Below, piece by piece: positions 5,518 to 7,444 of a stretch of 7,444 bases of DNA (position 1 is the first letter of the stretch; the number at the start of each line of letters is the position of its first letter). The notes beneath the pieces were generated by a model. The model was not told the origin of the DNA. It worked only from the letters and a program-made list of their open reading frames with translations, and made no database searches. The position numbers and the translations under genes were made by a program. Source of the stretch: Deltaproteobacteria bacterium (GTDB lineage Bacteria > Desulfobacterota > Desulfobacteria > Desulfobacterales > Desulfatibacillaceae); assembly GCA_021815525.1 (NCBI GenBank), contig JAKAGN010000130.1, positions 1 to 7,444 on the forward strand, written 5' to 3'.

Positions 5518-5551
5518 TGAGCCGGCCTCCTGTATCGGGCATACGGGTATT

Positions 5552-5566
5552 GGGGGCTTGTCCCCC
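5552..5566 (-). other. Hairpin in the rpoN-hpf spacer
   Basis: GGGGG (5552-5556) pairs with CCCCC (5562-5566) around a 5-nt loop. It sits 20 nt upstream of the hpf AGGAGG site and is not followed by a T-run on the minus strand, so it is not an intrinsic terminator. It may mark an mRNA processing or stability point, or modulate hpf translation; this is inference. Confidence 0.35.
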
Positions 5567-5599
5567 GTTGTCGGATGAGCGCCGCGCGCGGCCGGGCCG

Positions 5600-7066
5600 T
5601 CACGCGATGGACCGCCTCTTGCCGCTTGGAAGTATCCCAAGCATTTCTCGGTACTTGGCAACAGTGCGCCGCGCGATCATGATTTCGTCCCCCTCCAGGA
5701 TCTGGGCTATCCTGTCGTCGCTAAGGGGCTTCTGGGGGTCTTCGTCCCGGATGAGTTTTTGTATCTTTTCCTTCACCGAGGCGGAGGCCACCGTGCCTCC
5801 ATCCGCCCTTGAAATGGAGCTGTTGAAAAAGTACTTTAGCTCGAAGATGCCCTGGGGCGTGTGCACGTACTTGTTGGTGGTGACCCGGCTTATGGTGGAC
5901 TCGTGCATCTGGATGTCCTCGGCCACGTCGCGGAGGACCATCGGCTTCAATTGGGATATGCCGAGGTCGAGGAAATCCCGCTGGTACTTCACGATGCTTT
6001 CCACCACGCGGTAAATGGTGCGCTGGCGCTGGTGGATGCTCCTTATGAGCCATGCCGCGCTCTTCATCTTTCCCTGGACGTAGCTCTTGGCCTCGTCGGG
6101 AAGGGCGTTTTCCCGGGAGAGGGCCTTCTTGTAGAAGCGGCTCACGTGGAGCTTGGGGAGCCCGTCGTCGTTGACCACTATCTCATAGTCGTCGCCAAGC
6201 TTGTAAACGTAGATGTCGGGCACGATGTAGTGGGGCTCCTCGTCGGAAAATATCCGGCCCGGGCGGGGCTCCAGGTTCATGATGACGCGGATGGCCGCGG
6301 CCGTCTCCTCCTTTCCGATCCTCAAGGCCTGGGCGATGGCCTTGTAATTCTTGTTGGTGAGGTTCGTCATGTGCTCCGTTATTATGCGCTCCACCACCGT
6401 GCCCGAAAGGGAAAGCCGCCGCGCCTGGATGAGGAGGCACTCGGCGAGGTCGCGGGCGCAGACCCCCGGGGGGTCGAAGGACTGCATGACGGAGAGCACC
6501 CGTGCCGCCACCGGGGCGCTCTGGCCGCACTGCCTCGCTATCTCCTCCACCGAGGACTCCAGGTAGCCGTCCTTGTTCACGTTTCCAACGATAACCTGGG
6601 CCGCCTCCCGGTCCCCGGGCTCGTCGAAGGAGAGCATGGCCTGCCACAGCAGGTGCTCCGCCAGGGTCTCCCTTTTCGCCACGAAGCTCTCGAAGCGTGG
6701 GGCCTCCCGTTCCTCGCCCTCGTAGGAGGAGCGGGGCGAGGGGGCCTCCTCGTCGTCGCTGAACTGGCTCCAGTCGGGCTCGTCAGGGGTGCGGGCCTCC
6801 AGGTCCAGCTCGGTTTCCGCGGGGCCGGCGGGAGTTTCCTCGGTAACGGCGGGCTCGGGGGCGGCTTCCCGCTCCTCGATGCTGGGTTCCCGGCCCTCCT
6901 CGTAGTCTTCGCCTTCCTCCAGGGCCGCGTTCTGGGTCAGCTCGTCGCGTATGACGTCCAGAAGCTCCAGGTGGTTAAGCTGCAGGAGCTTTATGGCCAT
7001 CTGCAGCTGGGGCGTCATGATGAGCTGCTGGGAGAGGCGCAGCTGCTGTCGAAGTTCCAGGGCCAT
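5600..7066 (-). CDS. rpoN: RNA polymerase sigma-54 factor (RpoN)
   Basis: Sigma-54 directs core RNA polymerase to -24/-12 promoters and needs AAA+ activators to open them. The 488-aa product has all family regions. The N-terminal activator-interaction region I (about 1-50) is Gln/Leu-rich and starts MALELRQQLRLSQQLIMTPQ. A strongly acidic region II spans about 51-125. The core-binding domain follows from about 126, with SFDPPGVCARDLAECLLIQ (196-214) and NLEPRPGR (264-271). A helix-turn-helix lies at about 377-399 (DVAEDIQMHESTISRVT), then GIFELKYFF (406-414). The RpoN box ARRTVAKYRE (465-474), which reads the -24 element, is perfect. The ATG start gives the expected N-terminus although its ribosome binding site is weak. 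hpf, ptsN and rapZ follow in conserved order; lptB, commonly just upstream, is not seen in the 378 nt available. Confidence 0.98.
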   Translation of the reverse strand: MALELRQQLRLSQQLIMTPQLQMAIKLLQLNHLELLDVIRDELTQNAALEEGEDYEEGREPSIEEREAAPEPAVTEETPAGPAETELDLEARTPDEPDWSQFSDDEEAPSPRSSYEGEEREAPRFESFVAKRETLAEHLLWQAMLSFDEPGDREAAQVIVGNVNKDGYLESSVEEIARQCGQSAPVAARVLSVMQSFDPPGVCARDLAECLLIQARRLSLSGTVVERIITEHMTNLTNKNYKAIAQALRIGKEETAAAIRVIMNLEPRPGRIFSDEEPHYIVPDIYVYKLGDDYEIVVNDDGLPKLHVSRFYKKALSRENALPDEAKSYVQGKMKSAAWLIRSIHQRQRTIYRVVESIVKYQRDFLDLGISQLKPMVLRDVAEDIQMHESTISRVTTNKYVHTPQGIFELKYFFNSSISRADGGTVASASVKEKIQKLIRDEDPQKPLSDDRIAQILEGDEIMIARRTVAKYREMLGILPSGKRRSIA

Positions 7067-7095
7067 AGATTACCGGTCGGGGTTCCTTGGTGGCC

Positions 7096-7122
7096 GGCGG
7101 GGAGGCGCGTCCCCGCCTTTTT
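7096..7122 (+). terminator. Strong hairpin with T5 run on the plus strand, in the rpoN 5' region
   Basis: GGCGGGGA (7096-7103) pairs perfectly with TCCCCGCC (7110-7117) around the loop GGCGCG. Five T follow on the plus strand (7118-7122). This is a textbook intrinsic terminator, but it points in the plus direction, where the only upstream sequence is antisense to rpoN. On the minus strand the same hairpin would sit at the very 5' end of the rpoN message, ending 29 nt before the ATG. Confidence 0.5.
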
Positions 7123-7124
7123 GA

Positions 7125-7153
7125 TTCATACACCAATCCGGGCGGGATTTCAA
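7125..7153 (-). promoter_or_regulatory. Sigma-70-type promoter for rpoN
   Basis: On the minus strand TTGAAA (-35, 7148-7153) is followed after 17 nt by TATGAA (-10, 7125-7130). The predicted start near 7118 would leave a leader of about 50 nt that begins with the 8-bp hairpin at 7096-7117. The -10 matches the consensus at four of six positions. Placement directly before rpoN supports it. Confidence 0.45.
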
Positions 7154-7234
7154 AGGAATTGCCGGGCCTGAACCATAGCCTTGCGGGGAAAGGGAATTTT
7201 TTTAGGCAAAGTCCGATTGAAGGCGGCCGGCAGG

Positions 7235-7381
7235 ATGGCGGGGCGTCAAGCCTGGACCAAGGCGATGAGCCGCGAAGAGCGCGAGGCGCGCGCGAAGGGA
7301 GCGTACTTTTCGTACGTGACCAAGCGCAAGCCGACGCGCAACAAAGTTAAGGGGCGTGAAGAACTCGTGAACGCAAGTTAG
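7235..7381 (+). CDS. Small basic hypothetical protein, unrecognised family
   Basis: This is the only plus-strand ORF I would consider real, and I do not recognise it. From the ATG at 7235 it gives 48 aa; from the ATG at 7265, 38 aa starting MSREEREARAKG. The product is rich in Lys, Arg and Glu, with a charged, probably helical start, an AYFSYVTKRKPTRNK middle and the end GREELVNAS. It has no membrane segment or cysteine. Most codons end in G or C, as in the neighbouring genes. Neither start has a good ribosome binding site. The sequence around the 7265 ATG recurs 162 nt later in the same frame, after the TAG stop, with similar residues before it (GR...KAMSREER against GRPQAMSREER). This suggests a tandem paralogue whose body lies outside the window. 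It is transcribed divergently from rpoN. Confidence 0.4.
   Translation: MAGRQAWTKAMSREEREARAKGAYFSYVTKRKPTRNKVKGREELVNAS
7262..7282 (+). repeat. Direct repeat, copy 1 (21 nt)
   Basis: The 21-nt stretch containing ATGAGCCGCGAAGAGCGC is identical to the last 21 nt of the window. It covers the internal ATG of the small ORF and encodes A-M-S-R-E-E-R. It has no evident internal hairpin, so it is unlike a REP element. Confidence 0.85.
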
Positions 7382-7423
7382 TTTCCGCCGGTATCCCCTT
7401 CGCGGCGCACAGGGCGTCCACAA

Positions 7424-7444
7424 GCGATGAGCCGCGAAGAGCGC
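7424..7444 (+). repeat. Direct repeat, copy 2 (21 nt or longer, cut by the window edge)
   Basis: This is identical to 7262-7282 for 21 nt, up to the last base, so the true repeat may be longer. It lies 162 nt (54 codons) downstream in the same frame. The GGGCGT a few nt upstream also matches the first copy, with a 6-nt length difference. It may be the start of a second small ORF (ATG at 7427). Confidence 0.85.

Noticed and set aside
5861..7171. 436-aa plus-strand ORF antisense to rpoN
   Set aside because: It fully overlaps rpoN, whose every family motif is intact. Its product is a low-information Gly/Val/Leu/His-rich string. It runs through a strong plus-strand hairpin, and long antisense frames are expected at this GC content.
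7202..7423. 73-aa minus-strand ORF upstream of rpoN
   Set aside because: It has a TTG start without a ribosome binding site, an Arg/Leu/His-rich composition and no resemblance to LptB. The plus-strand frame opposite it looks more protein-like and is supported by the repeat.

Overview
The window reads as a high-GC, Gram-negative chromosome segment made almost entirely of housekeeping genes, nearly all on the minus strand. The gene set and order (rpoN, hpf, ptsN, rapZ, rimI, then gap, tpiA, secG, tRNA-Leu), a long-form HPF and a SecG with an Ala/Pro-rich tail suggest a deltaproteobacterium (Desulfobacterota, perhaps a sulfate-reducer relative). That placement is inferred from gene order and protein style, not from a search.

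Layout, read in the direction of transcription (high to low coordinates). Positions 7067-7444 lie upstream of rpoN. They hold a likely rpoN promoter, a strong hairpin with a T-run on the plus strand, a small plus-strand ORF, and an exact 21-nt direct repeat cut by the window edge. Next come rpoN (sigma-54, 5600-7066) and hpf (ribosome hibernation factor, 4990-5517), followed by a good intrinsic terminator. ptsN (EIIA-Ntr), rapZ (P-loop NTPase / RNase adapter) and rimI (ribosomal-protein N-acetyltransferase, overlapping rapZ by 4 nt) follow. A 196-nt intergenic region then carries a G-quadruplex-type tract and a sigma-70-like promoter. Behind that promoter are gap (glyceraldehyde-3-phosphate dehydrogenase), tpiA (triosephosphate isomerase), secG (translocase subunit) and a tRNA-Leu(GAG), closed by a terminator-like hairpin at 53-81.

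Functionally the left half pairs two adjacent steps of triose-phosphate metabolism with a Sec translocon subunit. The right half is the widely conserved sigma-54 / nitrogen-PTS neighbourhood, which links transcription, ribosome dormancy and PTS signalling. All eight minus-strand proteins appear intact with their key residues.

I found no convincing new multi-gene system. The points most worth a second look are the repeated small-ORF start (encoding MSREER) at the right edge, the hairpin and promoter layout in front of rpoN, a terminator-like palindrome between tpiA and secG, the long SecG tail, and the G-rich tract between rimI and gap.
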